Assembly (NCBI GenBank): GCA_031275085.1
Contig: JAISPG010000069.1
Span: forward strand, 147,402 to 211,401
DNA: 64,000 nucleotides
Reading direction: 5' to 3'
Origin: Bacteroidales bacterium
Lineage (GTDB): Bacteria > Bacteroidota > Bacteroidia > Bacteroidales > ML635J-15
Shown here in pieces: positions 18,782 to 27,304 of this stretch. Position 1 is the stretch's first letter. Each line of letters starts with the position of its first letter. A program made the position numbers and the translations under genes. Below the pieces are notes generated by a model. That model saw only the letters and a list, made by a program, of their open reading frames with translations. It was not told the DNA's origin and searched no databases.

Positions 18782-18812
18782 AAAATTGAATTTGGAGTGG
18801 AGAAGAATGAAA
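18782..18812. repeat. Degenerate heptad repeat between pstS and pstC
   Basis: AAATTGAATTTGGAGTGGAG and the following AAGAATG preserve the heptad pattern with several changes; it begins within a few bases of the pstS stop. Confidence 0.5.
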
Positions 18813-18845
18813 TGGAACTAATTCAATATTTAAACAGGATACAAA

Positions 18846-20126
18846 ATGAAAAAAATAAGCCATCATAAAAAGATAAAAACCAATCATTCTCCATTCTCAA
18901 TTCTCCACTCTCAATTCACAGAGCATTTAGCCAAAATAGTACTCACTTTCAGCGGAGGCATTACAAGCCTTGCGATTTTATTAATTGTGATTTTCCTGTT
19001 CAAAGAAGGACTTGGGTTATTTAAAAGTCCGGCAGTTGAAAAAGGTTATGCTCTCTGTGTCAATTCCTCTAATAGTATTGAACATTTAACTTCATTTCAA
19101 ATTAAAGAGATTTTTGATGGAGAAATCACGGAGTGGAAAGTTGAGAATGGAGAGTTGAGAATGGAGAATGAGGAAGATAATTCTCAATTAATAGAACTGT
19201 TTCATTTTGAAGATATTTTTTCTCTTTATGATGAGGAGGAATTCGGAGAAAATTACGAATTACTTCCTGAAAAACTGGGCGAAATGATTGCTCAAAATCA
19301 AGGAATTATTGCATATATCCCTGAAGAATATCTTCCAACGGAAAATCCGAATGTAAAGATTTTGCCTTCGGAAAATATTAGTATATCCGATTTTTTTGGA
19401 GGAAAAGAATGGCTCCCCACCTCAATTCCTTCGGCTCAATTTGGCGTATTGCCGCTTATCGCAGGAACGTTGTTGGTCAGCATTTTCGCTATATTGATAG
19501 CGCTTCCTTTAGGTTTGGGTGTCGCGATTTACCTTTCGGAATTGGCGAGTGAGCGCATTCGAAAAATCATGAAACCTACCATTGAACTTTTGGCAGGGAT
19601 TCCTTCGGTGGTTTACGGATTTTTCGGATTGGTAGTCATCGTTCCTCTAATTCAAAAGATTTTCGATATTCCTGTCGGAGAAACCGCCTTTGCCGGAAGT
19701 TTGATTTTAGCGATTATGGCACTGCCGACCATTATTACCGTCGCGGAAGATTCGATGCGAAATACGCCGCGGAGTATGCGTGAAGCAAGTTTAGCCCTCG
19801 CTGCCACCAAATGGCAAACAGTCTATAAAGTGGTTATTCCATACGCCGCTTCGGGAATTTCTACAGCTGTGGTGTTGGGAATCGGACGAGCAATCGGCGA
19901 GACAATGGCTGTATTGATGGTTACGGGAAATGCCGCCGTCATTCCTCATTCACTTTTCCAACCCGTGCGGACTATTCCGGCAACTATTGCCGCAGAATTG
20001 GGCGAAGCTCCTGCCGGCGGAGCGCATTATCAATCCTTATTTCTACTCGGTTGTATTTTGTTTATTATTACGATGATTATTAGTGTTACTGCGGAAGTTC
20101 TTTCTAAAAGGAGAGTTGAGAACTAG
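18846..20126 (+). CDS. pstC: PstC phosphate permease with repeat insertions and a PstS-like periplasmic segment
   Basis: The C-terminal 290 residues are a normal PstC permease: six transmembrane helices and the coupling motif (EASLALAATKWQTVYKVVIPYA, EAA loop). Between the first helix (about 37-53) and the second lies a periplasmic segment (68-98, YALCVNSSNSIEHLTSFQIK then EIFDGEITEWK) that copies the PstS pattern VIVHPSNKVTNLTREQLEGI then FTGKIKNWKEV. Two heptad-repeat insertions are read in frame: residues 13-25 ([11 protein letters not shown]) and 98-114 ([17 protein letters not shown]). With the insertions the protein is 426 residues. The stop is also made by a repeat piece (GAGTTGAGAACTAG). 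It forms the channel with PstA. Confidence 0.92.
   Translation: MKKISHHKKIKTNHSPFSILHSQFTEHLAKIVLTFSGGITSLAILLIVIFLFKEGLGLFKSPAVEKGYALCVNSSNSIEHLTSFQIKEIFDGEITEWKVENGELRMENEEDNSQLIELFHFEDIFSLYDEEEFGENYELLPEKLGEMIAQNQGIIAYIPEEYLPTENPNVKILPSENISISDFFGGKEWLPTSIPSAQFGVLPLIAGTLLVSIFAILIALPLGLGVAIYLSELASERIRKIMKPTIELLAGIPSVVYGFFGLVVIVPLIQKIFDIPVGETAFAGSLILAIMALPTIITVAEDSMRNTPRSMREASLALAATKWQTVYKVVIPYAASGISTAVVLGIGRAIGETMAVLMVTGNAAVIPHSLFQPVRTIPATIAAELGEAPAGGAHYQSLFLLGCILFIITMIISVTAEVLSKRRVEN
18885..18917. repeat. Heptad repeat inside pstC (N-terminus)
   Basis: Reverse-orientation heptads (CATTCTC, CATTCTC, AATTCTC, CACTCTC, AATTC) are read in frame as [11 protein letters not shown] ahead of the first membrane helix. 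Confidence 0.8.
19131..19173. repeat. Heptad repeat inside pstC (periplasmic segment)
   Basis: Forward-orientation heptads are read in frame as [12 protein letters not shown]; a short inverted TTCTCAATT follows at 19180. The insertion lies at the point where the PstS-like segment would continue with EVGG. Confidence 0.8.
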
Positions 20127-20131
20127 ATACA

Positions 20132-21016
20132 TTATTCATTCTCTTCATAATAATACGAATAATCAATTCCTTTCATAAACATTTCACGGCTGTCTATTTC
20201 GGTTGTGAGAGCGTTTTGCAACAAATATTTCAGTTTTGTGCTGTTTGTTGCACTAAGTACCATCGCATTGTGATACTCTTTTTTGTTGATTTTACTCCAA
20301 TCGACACAACACTTCAGGTGTTTTTTGAAAATCAAATCCAACCAAATGCGGGCGCTTCGTCCGTTGCCTTCCATGAATGGGTGAGCAATGTTCATTTCCA
20401 CATATTTATCGACAATTTCATCAAAGGTGGTTTCTGGCATTTGCTCGATTTGTTTTAGTGTGTTGTCGAGAAAGTGCGATATAGCGAACTGAAAATCGCC
20501 TTTTGAGATATTCTTTTGCCTTATTTTTCCCGCAAAATCGTATAATCCGCCGAAAATATAGGCATGGATTTGCTGCAAACTTTTTGTCATTCCGATTTCG
20601 GATTCGGCAATGAGGTTGCTCTCAAAAAAAGAATAGGCTTTTTTCTTACTTTGACCATCAATACTGTTATCGCTATACGTGAACCAATCAAGGAACGCCA
20701 TTGCTTTGTTGTTGGGAAAATGCTTGGCAAGAGAAATAACACCCTCACTGTCAAGCGTGTCAGTTAAATATTTTTTCCCATCGGGGGCTGTTAATTTCAG
20801 TTGGTTAGTGGCACTAACCAACTCATTGTTTGCTTTCCGAAGTTTGGTTTTCAGGTATTTCCAATAATTCCGCACTTTCGCATAATCGTCCTGCTCGTTC
20901 AACACGCCCACAATATCCAACACGGAGAACCACCATTTGTTGTTCTCTTCATCCCAAATGGCGCGAACTTCACGGTCGTCAAAGAAACGGATTGATATTT
21001 TTGTATTACTATTCAT
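20132..21016 (-). CDS. Bro-N / Fic fusion protein
   Basis: Residues 10-115 are a Bro-N domain (VRAIWDEENNKWWFSVLDIV, then KVRNYWKYLKTKL and SATNQLKLTAPDGKKYLTDT), a DNA-binding or antirepressor-type fold. Residues 140-260 are a Fic domain with complete motif HPFMEGNGR (212-220, catalytic H212), which normally transfers AMP from ATP to a target hydroxyl. No inhibitory helix motif was recognised. It is the last gene of the defence-like minus-strand operon, overlaps the upstream Fic gene by 8 bp and converges on pstC with only 5 bp between stops. A second Bro-N protein is encoded between phoB and phoR. Confidence 0.88.
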   Translation of the reverse strand: MNSNTKISIRFFDDREVRAIWDEENNKWWFSVLDIVGVLNEQDDYAKVRNYWKYLKTKLRKANNELVSATNQLKLTAPDGKKYLTDTLDSEGVISLAKHFPNNKAMAFLDWFTYSDNSIDGQSKKKAYSFFESNLIAESEIGMTKSLQQIHAYIFGGLYDFAGKIRQKNISKGDFQFAISHFLDNTLKQIEQMPETTFDEIVDKYVEMNIAHPFMEGNGRSARIWLDLIFKKHLKCCVDWSKINKKEYHNAMVLSATNSTKLKYLLQNALTTEIDSREMFMKGIDYSYYYEENE

Positions 21017-22094
21017 TGTTACTATTTTCTTTTGACGTGATTATCCAACTTCCTTTTTTATCCGATCCGACACGAGAAATAATTCCTTGTTCTTTTAATT
21101 TCTTTATGTTATTTTCTATTGTACGTAAGGGTTTTTCTATTTTTCTTGCAATTTCTGCTTGTGTTACAGTATTGTTTTCTCCAATTATTGTCACTATTTT
21201 TTTCTGTGTTTCCGTCAGTTTTACACCACCATTTACACCACCATTTTGGTATACAGTGTCGTCTTTTTCGACATTTTCGACAAAATGAATGTGCATTTCC
21301 CTGTTCTTCAGAATATTGTTCTCGTTAAGCAAAATATTTGACAAAAATCGAACAAGATAAGTGTTAGTTCTATGAATGTTTTGCGCAATATTCTGATAAT
21401 TTGCACGAACAAGTGCGTTTCGAAAATACCACGAATGACGGGCAAACATATCATTGTTTATCTCTTTAAAACCGAGTTTACGAAGATATTTTATCAGGAA
21501 CACTGCTGTTGTTCGGGTATTTCCTTCGCCGAAAATATGAATCTGCCACAGGTCTGTCGTAAAACCTGCAATATGTTCTACAATTTGCGCGGTAGTAAGT
21601 CCTTTGTAGTTAAAGTTTTTTTCCTGTTCAAAGTCATGTTCAATCGTTTCTTTCAGTGTATTGGCGCTTGCATACAAAACGGTATCGCCATTCAAAACCC
21701 ATTCGGATTTTGTGATATTGTAATCACGTATTTTTCCGGCAAATTTGTAAATGCCGGCAAACAAACGCTTGTGGATATTTAGGTACTCCGCTGATGAGAA
21801 CGAGAAAGTTTTCTCCGACAATATTTCGGCAATTCGAGCGGAAACTTTATCGGCTTCTTCGGTTTGTTCCGAATCATTTTCTAAAGGTTGCTCTTTGTAA
21901 TAAGCGTCAATTCTCTTTTTTACCTCTTCAATTGTAATATCGCCCTCGATATTCTGTTTTGCTGTTTCAATGAGATAAGCAGACGGCGTTAAGCCATCCA
22001 CCTGCTGTAAGCCAATCGCAATTTGCCAAATTTGACTTTTCTCTTTCTGAGAGGGTTCGCCTTGGCGGATATATTCGTCGAAATCATCTATCAT
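21009..22094 (-). CDS. Fic-family protein with C-terminal winged helix
   Basis: The N-terminal 70 residues (SAYLIETAKQNIEGDITIEEV) resemble the VbhA-like antitoxin segment often fused to Fic proteins. The Fic core has the variant motif HIFGEGNTR (186-194; H186 kept, last residues G-N-T-R instead of G-N-G-R). After a linker comes a winged helix (about 305-355: TETQKKIVTIIGENNTVTQAEIARKI then RTIENNIKKLKEQG). Predicted activity is AMPylation or a related transfer of a target protein, with the winged helix giving DNA binding or autoregulation. It lies 11 bp after the NA37 gene, in the same operon as the ABC-3C system. Confidence 0.88.
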   Translation of the reverse strand: MIDDFDEYIRQGEPSQKEKSQIWQIAIGLQQVDGLTPSAYLIETAKQNIEGDITIEEVKKRIDAYYKEQPLENDSEQTEEADKVSARIAEILSEKTFSFSSAEYLNIHKRLFAGIYKFAGKIRDYNITKSEWVLNGDTVLYASANTLKETIEHDFEQEKNFNYKGLTTAQIVEHIAGFTTDLWQIHIFGEGNTRTTAVFLIKYLRKLGFKEINNDMFARHSWYFRNALVRANYQNIAQNIHRTNTYLVRFLSNILLNENNILKNREMHIHFVENVEKDDTVYQNGGVNGGVKLTETQKKIVTIIGENNTVTQAEIARKIEKPLRTIENNIKKLKEQGIISRVGSDKKGSWIITSKENSNNE

Positions 22095-22105
22095 GTTTTT
22101 TGATT

Positions 22106-23140
22106 CTAATTTTCTTCCTTAAAATACACCTTATAATATTTTCCTTTCTCATCTTTACCCTGCTCAATGAGATTGTGGTCGCCATGAACATAAATATGGA
22201 AATTTTTATCAAGTTTTATTACGCTTTTTAATGTTCTGGCTTGCTTTTTTACGGCGCTTTCGGAAATAGTAAAGTCATCTGCAAAATCCACATCGTATTC
22301 TTTAGCGAAAGTTGATTTGTATTGATTGAATTTTTCGATTACCTCAGGCTGTCCGATTACTTCGTTGGCAAATTCCGAAAGATTGAAATTGTCTTTTTCT
22401 TTAAAAAATTTTACTGTCTTGTTCATTAAATCGGCTTGATCAGCGCCTGAAACTTCAAATTGTTGTGGAAGTTCGCTTTTAACAAAATTTTTTGTGAGCG
22501 AAATAATATTTTGTGTGTTGTAATACTCATCTTTTCGCTGACGAACGTGGAGAAAATCGCCAATCCAATATTGCGCTTCAACACCTTTGTTGGTATTATC
22601 GACTACTGCCACAACATAACCATTCTCTTTTTCGGTGTTGAAAATCAAACAACCTTTATCTAATTTGTTGATATTGATTCCTTTTTCGCTTTCGATTTCA
22701 AAATTATCTCCCGAAGGATATACTTTCAAGAAAGTATCTTTGTTCTCCGATTTGAATAAACCGACAGCATCAACCGTTTCTCCGTCAATAATGCAGTCTT
22801 TGAAATAAACAGTATAAAATTCTCCTCCTTTGATTTTTGGGTGGGTGCTACTGTCATATAAAAGTCTTGCACAATTTTTCGATTGTTCTACAAACGTATT
22901 ATTATCTTGAAAAATACTTGTTACAAATTGATATATTGGATTCAGTTCCAAATTAGGAATAAAATAAAATTGAAATAATTCGTCCGACTTAAAACTATTA
23001 TTTATCAAGTATAAAATATCCCCTTCCGTTTTTGTGAAATCTGACAAATTATCAGAGAACCGTACTCCATCTCCATTATTTTTATTCCCAACAAAATGAA
23101 TTATTAGTTTTTCTATTTTTCCTATTTCTGTATTTTGCAT
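22106..23140 (-). CDS. NA37 (YejK-like) nucleoid-associated protein
   Basis: A 344-residue protein of the NA37 family: KIEKLIIHFVGNKNNGDGVRFS at the N-terminus, NCARLLYDSSTHPKIKGGEFYTVYF in the middle, and the C-terminal block AVKKQARTLKSVIKLDKNFHIYVHGDHNLIEQG. Relatives of E. coli YejK/NdpA bind nucleoid DNA, but the Bacteroidota members often occur in defence islands. The gene lies 4 bp after the DUF3732 ATPase gene and is probably a genuine fourth member of that operon. Confidence 0.82.
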   Translation of the reverse strand: MQNTEIGKIEKLIIHFVGNKNNGDGVRFSDNLSDFTKTEGDILYLINNSFKSDELFQFYFIPNLELNPIYQFVTSIFQDNNTFVEQSKNCARLLYDSSTHPKIKGGEFYTVYFKDCIIDGETVDAVGLFKSENKDTFLKVYPSGDNFEIESEKGININKLDKGCLIFNTEKENGYVVAVVDNTNKGVEAQYWIGDFLHVRQRKDEYYNTQNIISLTKNFVKSELPQQFEVSGADQADLMNKTVKFFKEKDNFNLSEFANEVIGQPEVIEKFNQYKSTFAKEYDVDFADDFTISESAVKKQARTLKSVIKLDKNFHIYVHGDHNLIEQGKDEKGKYYKVYFKEEN

Positions 23141-23144
23141 AAAT

Positions 23145-24986
23145 TTAACTATTATAAATTTCTTGTGGAATTAATCCATTGCCGTTAATAAATTCATCAA
23201 CGGTATGAAAATATTGCAGATTATTATCTTCCCAATATTCCTTAGAAGCATGTTCGACCATAAATATCTGAAAATGATCCTGCTGTTGATTAATAATATA
23301 ATCAATAAATGAATTTAACAATGTAAACGCATCAAGTAACTTTACCCTGTCGTCTGCTGTATCGCCAAAAGGTATACTCAGTTGGTCAATGAATATAAAT
23401 TGAGGTACATATTTATGTTTTATATTAATAAAATGCTCATGCATTCCTAAAAATAAACATAAGTGCATAAACATGTAATTTGCTTGACTACCAACAACAT
23501 TTAATGGAAATAATTCTCCCACTCGAATCAAATTTAACCTCATTTCCTTTTCGTCAAATACGGTTTTAGCATTTTTATAATCGGATAAGGCTGTTAGTTG
23601 GTCATAGTTGCGTTGTATGCTTTTGTTCAATTCTTCTTTTCTTACATATTTTATTTGCTCAATATTGGTTGGGACTTTTTCTATTTGTGATTTCTCTTCA
23701 ATCAAATTATTTAATCTATTTACATCAATGGGTTTATTTGAGTCTCGTTTTAAAATTTGTTCCAAAGCATATTGAATTCGCCCTATTTCGATAAATTTTT
23801 GTCCTTCATTATGGTATTCTATCTTAATTTTGTTTAATTCTTCAATCCGTTTTTCTATACTACTCATTTGGTTTTGTAATTCTTTTATATCTCCTGATAC
23901 TTTCAACGGTTTTTCTGCTTTTTTCGAAAGATTGCTTTTTATTTCTCTCAAAGAAGACTCCAATGAGTCTATAAACATTTTTGTTTCATAAGAATTTACT
24001 AATTGATCAGATAGTTTTTTATGTAAAACTTCAATAGGCTGAAGGCTATCGGCTGTTTTATTCAAATTTTTCTTATACGCATTATAAGCGGCATTATATT
24101 GATTTATTGCTGTTATTTGATTTTTAATTGTTGCTTTTTGCTGATTCAAACTTTCGATTTCAGGGAAAAGTTTTGTGTTTTCAGCGGTTTTAATCTTATT
24201 TGCAACAATATTTTGAATAAGAGAAATTGCCTCGTTTACATCTTCAATAATGTCTGTATATTCAATAAAATTATTCTGTTTACATTTCTCAATTAAAGCA
24301 AAAATGTCTTTGTCAAAGTTGTCTGATTGTTTTTTATTCTTTCTTTCTTGATTCTGTATGCTATCTATTTCTTTTTTTATTTGTTTTAATCGTTCCAACA
24401 TTTTAATACTCTCGGTATTACTAATGCCAATAACTAAATCAAAAATATGATTAATTGCTGTGTCATATTCTTTTTTGCCAAAAAAATCGGTATCAAAGTA
24501 TGCATCATCGTTACCAATAAGCTTAGCTGTTAGTGCATTAAATAATAAAAAATATCGAAACGAGAAATTAGTGATTTTTTTCTCAAAAGACAACTTTAAA
24601 TCACTCGTAATGCCAAACTCTAAGTCTAATATAGGTTTTATTTCAGCAATCTCTTTGTTGTTTATTGGCTCATTAGGAAATGAGCCATATTCAAAATATA
24701 TTTCAGGCGAAACAACTCCAGTGTCAGGGCTTTTCCTAACAATAGAAATTTCTTTGTCATTAATTGTAAATCGTATTCCAAACCAACGCACTTTTTCATA
24801 AATGCCATTTGGTATTTTGACATTTGCAGAAAGCAAACAATAGTCTATGATACTCCAAACACTTGTTTTCCCAGTAGTTGAATCCCCAGTTATTACATTG
24901 ACTTTGTCAGGCTCAAAAAAATAACTTTTTGGCTTGCTCGCTTCTTGTTGAAACCATAATTTTATTTCGTGCAAAATGAATTTCAT
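23145..24986 (-). CDS. ABC-3C system ATPase (DUF3732, SMC/Rad50-like)
   Basis: The 613-residue protein begins with an SMC-type ATP site GDSTTGKTS (34-42). Residues 190-470 are rich in Lys/Glu/Gln heptads (for example KMLERLKQIKKEIDSIQNQE), a predicted coiled coil. The C-terminal lobe has the DUF3732 variant Walker B FIFIDQLSIPFG (from about 530; Asp-Gln instead of Asp-Glu) and a D-loop/His region MVEHASKEYW. DUF3732 proteins are the ATPase part of the three-component ABC systems predicted by Krishnan, Burroughs, Iyer and Aravind as conflict systems. It starts 4 bp inside the middle-component gene. Confidence 0.82.
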   Translation of the reverse strand: MKFILHEIKLWFQQEASKPKSYFFEPDKVNVITGDSTTGKTSVWSIIDYCLLSANVKIPNGIYEKVRWFGIRFTINDKEISIVRKSPDTGVVSPEIYFEYGSFPNEPINNKEIAEIKPILDLEFGITSDLKLSFEKKITNFSFRYFLLFNALTAKLIGNDDAYFDTDFFGKKEYDTAINHIFDLVIGISNTESIKMLERLKQIKKEIDSIQNQERKNKKQSDNFDKDIFALIEKCKQNNFIEYTDIIEDVNEAISLIQNIVANKIKTAENTKLFPEIESLNQQKATIKNQITAINQYNAAYNAYKKNLNKTADSLQPIEVLHKKLSDQLVNSYETKMFIDSLESSLREIKSNLSKKAEKPLKVSGDIKELQNQMSSIEKRIEELNKIKIEYHNEGQKFIEIGRIQYALEQILKRDSNKPIDVNRLNNLIEEKSQIEKVPTNIEQIKYVRKEELNKSIQRNYDQLTALSDYKNAKTVFDEKEMRLNLIRVGELFPLNVVGSQANYMFMHLCLFLGMHEHFINIKHKYVPQFIFIDQLSIPFGDTADDRVKLLDAFTLLNSFIDYIINQQQDHFQIFMVEHASKEYWEDNNLQYFHTVDEFINGNGLIPQEIYNS

Positions 24987-25444
24987 AACTGAATTTTTAA
25001 TAGTTTATAAAGTTGAGTTGTTGAGTGTTTTTGTATAATAGATAAAAATAGTGGGATAACTTTTGTTATTCTATTGAATCTTTCGCCCATAACATTATTA
25101 TCCATATTACTGTTTGTAATACAATGGATTTCTTTACTAATATTTATTTGGTCAGATTTTGATAAAATCATTAGTGAATTTATTGTTATCGGCAATAATG
25201 ATAAATACCTCTTGTTAAACGAGGTGAATAACAATGGTTTATCTTCCATTATTTGTTCTAACGATAATTCGTCGTGTTGATTTTCACATATCTCACTTAA
25301 ATATTTTACCGTTCTGTCATCAAACAAAAATGGAAGTATTAAACAAGAACAGGCAATATCCAATGTTTTTATATGTTGTAAGATAGATAAAAACACACAA
25401 CTTGCTAATGCCTCATTGTTATATGTGTAATAAATTTCTTTCAT
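24983..25444 (-). CDS. ABC-3C system middle component
   Basis: This 153-residue helical protein (YTYNNEALASCVFLSILQHI then LDIACSCLILPFLFDDRTVKYL) has the features of the 'three component ABC system middle component': an N-terminal YNN-x-x-L stretch and an ILP-LLFh-x-x-TV-x-x-L motif. The middle component is thought to link the DUF3732 ATPase with the effector. It overlaps both neighbours by 4 bp, so all three components are translationally coupled. Confidence 0.72.
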   Translation of the reverse strand: MKEIYYTYNNEALASCVFLSILQHIKTLDIACSCLILPFLFDDRTVKYLSEICENQHDELSLEQIMEDKPLLFTSFNKRYLSLLPITINSLMILSKSDQINISKEIHCITNSNMDNNVMGERFNRITKVIPLFLSIIQKHSTTQLYKLLKIQL

Positions 25445-26646
25445 TGTTTGTTATATTTATTTTCCCAATCATAATGCCAGCCTATTTTTAAATCATCGGA
25501 TAAAGCATAAAAATGTCCATTACTTAGGTCAAGACCAAGAGGTTGAAATCCCTGAATTGACAAATCTTGCCTACGCAAATAGTCAATTAATTCAACGCCT
25601 AAAGCTTTTATTTCATTTTCTAATTCTGTTATCGAAGATCCTTCATCAATTTTTCTATCTATTTGTCTGTATTTTGAACGAAATTCTGTTCGCCACATTG
25701 TTTTATTATTTTTTTCAAATTCATCAATATCTGTGGGCAATAAAATCCCTAAATCCGACCAATCGTTAAAGTTTTTTATTGCATTTAACAACTGAATTGT
25801 ATAATTCTGAATTAATTGAACATCTTTATCTTTTTCAATATCTCCAATATCAAGTAATTGTTTTACAAATGTTTGATTTTCTAAATTGTCGAAATCTAAA
25901 AGAGGGTAATTTCTCTTTGGTAAAACTTGTTTTTCGAAAGCGACACTAAAACATTTGCCAAATTGTTTGTTAAAATCCTCAAACGATATTTCAAACTTAT
26001 TCCTATTTGCTCCAATTTCGATATATTTTGTTGCTAATATATTTGCTGTTAAATTATCAAAAATAGCATCGACAAAACGTTCCTGTCGAGTTGTTTTAAA
26101 TATCTTGTTTTTAACTTGGGCAATAATGTTTACAGTATTTGTTTCAATCGTAATTTTTGGCAAAAACACTTTTAATACTGTCTTTCCCAATGAAATAACA
26201 CTCTGAATATACTTCTTTATGGTCTTATCTGCGGTTCTATTTTTTAATTCTTTTAGTTTTGAGATAACATTATCAATATTCTGATTTGTTCTGAAAGAAG
26301 ACAAAGTATCAAGAAATTCATTATTTCCTTCATTTTTATTTGTAACTAAAACAAATGAATGTTTGTTGAGAAAATTTTTGTCTCCTGCTTTGATAAATTC
26401 TGCCCAGTTGCTTAGTGTTTTCCATAAATCAACATCTAATGTTGTGAGATTTTGATTTTCGTTTATAGTATGTTTTGCCTGAAAAAGAATAATTTCATTT
26501 TCTTTTTCAATATGAATATCGTCTTTGACTTCAAAGCCTATTTTTTCTCCTGAGTTTAGTTCAAGAGCCAATAAGACAAAATAATAAAACTGATAGTCAA
26601 AGCCTAATGATTGCGCACCTGCGGTATGTTGCTCTTGTATATTCAT
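25441..26646 (-). CDS. ABC-3C effector with predicted PD-(D/E)xK nuclease domain
   Basis: The N-terminal 60 residues (AGAQSLGFDYQFYYFVLLAL, then FEVKDDIHIEKENEIILFQAKHT) show the nuclease pattern E-x-K-D-D ... Q-x-K of DUF4297/Cap4-like PD-(D/E)xK enzymes. The rest (about 180-400) is helical and ends with FYALSDDLKIGWHYDWENKY, as in the C-terminal ABC-3C domain of these effectors. I start at MNIQEQHTAGA; an upstream ATG (26667) would add 7 residues and overlap the remnant upstream. Predicted role: nucleic-acid cleavage on infection, released or activated by the ATPase. Assignment rests on motif and context. Confidence 0.7.
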   Translation of the reverse strand: MNIQEQHTAGAQSLGFDYQFYYFVLLALELNSGEKIGFEVKDDIHIEKENEIILFQAKHTINENQNLTTLDVDLWKTLSNWAEFIKAGDKNFLNKHSFVLVTNKNEGNNEFLDTLSSFRTNQNIDNVISKLKELKNRTADKTIKKYIQSVISLGKTVLKVFLPKITIETNTVNIIAQVKNKIFKTTRQERFVDAIFDNLTANILATKYIEIGANRNKFEISFEDFNKQFGKCFSVAFEKQVLPKRNYPLLDFDNLENQTFVKQLLDIGDIEKDKDVQLIQNYTIQLLNAIKNFNDWSDLGILLPTDIDEFEKNNKTMWRTEFRSKYRQIDRKIDEGSSITELENEIKALGVELIDYLRRQDLSIQGFQPLGLDLSNGHFYALSDDLKIGWHYDWENKYNKQ

Positions 26647-26653
26647 AATTCTG

Positions 26654-26779
26654 TTATTTCGTTTCAATTATCCCCACCTCCTCCTCCGTCAGCCCATACA
26701 ACTCATAAACCATTTTATCAATAGCTTTATCTGTTTCTGCTGCAAATCCTTTAAAATCTAATTCGTCTAATTTTGCCAT
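26654..26779 (-). pseudogene. Restriction-modification-type C-terminal remnant (41 codons)
   Basis: The small frame ends with IDKMVYELYGLTEEEVGIIE, a sequence typical of the C-terminal end of N-6 adenine methylases and fused restriction-methylation proteins (IDxLVYxLYGLTxEEIxIVE). The rest of such a protein is missing. It may be translated as a short protein, but it is most simply a leftover of an R-M gene. Confidence 0.5.
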
Positions 26780-26781
26780 AA

Positions 26782-26910
26782 CTATTCAATTATCATTTTC
26801 TCAATCTCTTTCTTCGCCTTATCCAACAACAAACTACCATCTTCTTGCAACTGTTTTGCTTGGACAAATTCTTCCGGATTTTGCAGTTTGCGTTTTGTTT
26901 GATTTTTGCA
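26782..26910 (-). pseudogene. Second R-M-like remnant upstream of the ABC-3C effector
   Basis: An open stretch reading RKLQNPEEFVQAKQLQEDGS then LLLDKAKKEIEKMIIE and ending in TAG, without its own start, lies directly ahead of the previous remnant. A further short piece beginning ATG at 27020 (MPKNIDEIKELLATELFRKG) follows a helical pattern and then stops. The 26.65-27.05 kb gap therefore holds debris of one or more genes, not an intact one. Confidence 0.35.
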
Positions 26911-27070
26911 ATTATACTGTACGGAAGTACAATCATCGTTAATTACAATATATTTTTAATACCTTTTCGAAATAGTTCGGTCGCTAAAAGTTCTTTTATT
27001 TCGTCTATATTTTTAGGCATATTCTTTAGTCTATTTAAAGTTTAAAGTTGTTGTTCGTATTCTACTTGCA

Positions 27071-27286
27071 TCATTTTGTTATTATAGTAGGATGGATTAA
27101 ATCTCTGACATCAATCTTGAGAAGCGTAGCAATGGTAATTAGATTCTCCATTGATGGTTGCACCTCGTTTGTACACCATCGGGAAATGGTTGTTTCGTTT
27201 TTCCCTAATTGCTCAGCAAGCCATTTATTGGTCTTCCCTTGCTCTGCTAAAACTGCTTTTAATCTGTTAATTGCTTTTCTATTCAT
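27071..27286 (-). CDS. XRE-family HTH regulator (controller-like)
   Basis: A 71-residue single-domain Cro/CI-type protein (RLKAVLAEQGKTNKWLAEQL then GKNETTISRWCTNEVQPSME). Size and place as first gene of the operon, ahead of R-M remnants, fit a C-protein-like controller. An operator-like palindrome lies in its promoter. It is likely to set the expression of the ABC-3C/Fic genes downstream. Confidence 0.85.
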   Translation of the reverse strand: MNRKAINRLKAVLAEQGKTNKWLAEQLGKNETTISRWCTNEVQPSMENLITIATLLKIDVRDLIHPTIITK

Positions 27287-27304
27287 ATTAATCTACATTT
27301 GATG

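Noticed and set aside
23145..24986. Wadjet/JetC-type SMC protein
   Set aside because: The protein is much shorter than JetC, has the DUF3732-type Asp-Gln Walker B, and no jetA, jetB or jetD genes are adjacent.
26845..27302. Plus-strand frames of 66 and 84 codons
   Set aside because: Antisense to the XRE gene or in remnant sequence, with no family pattern.
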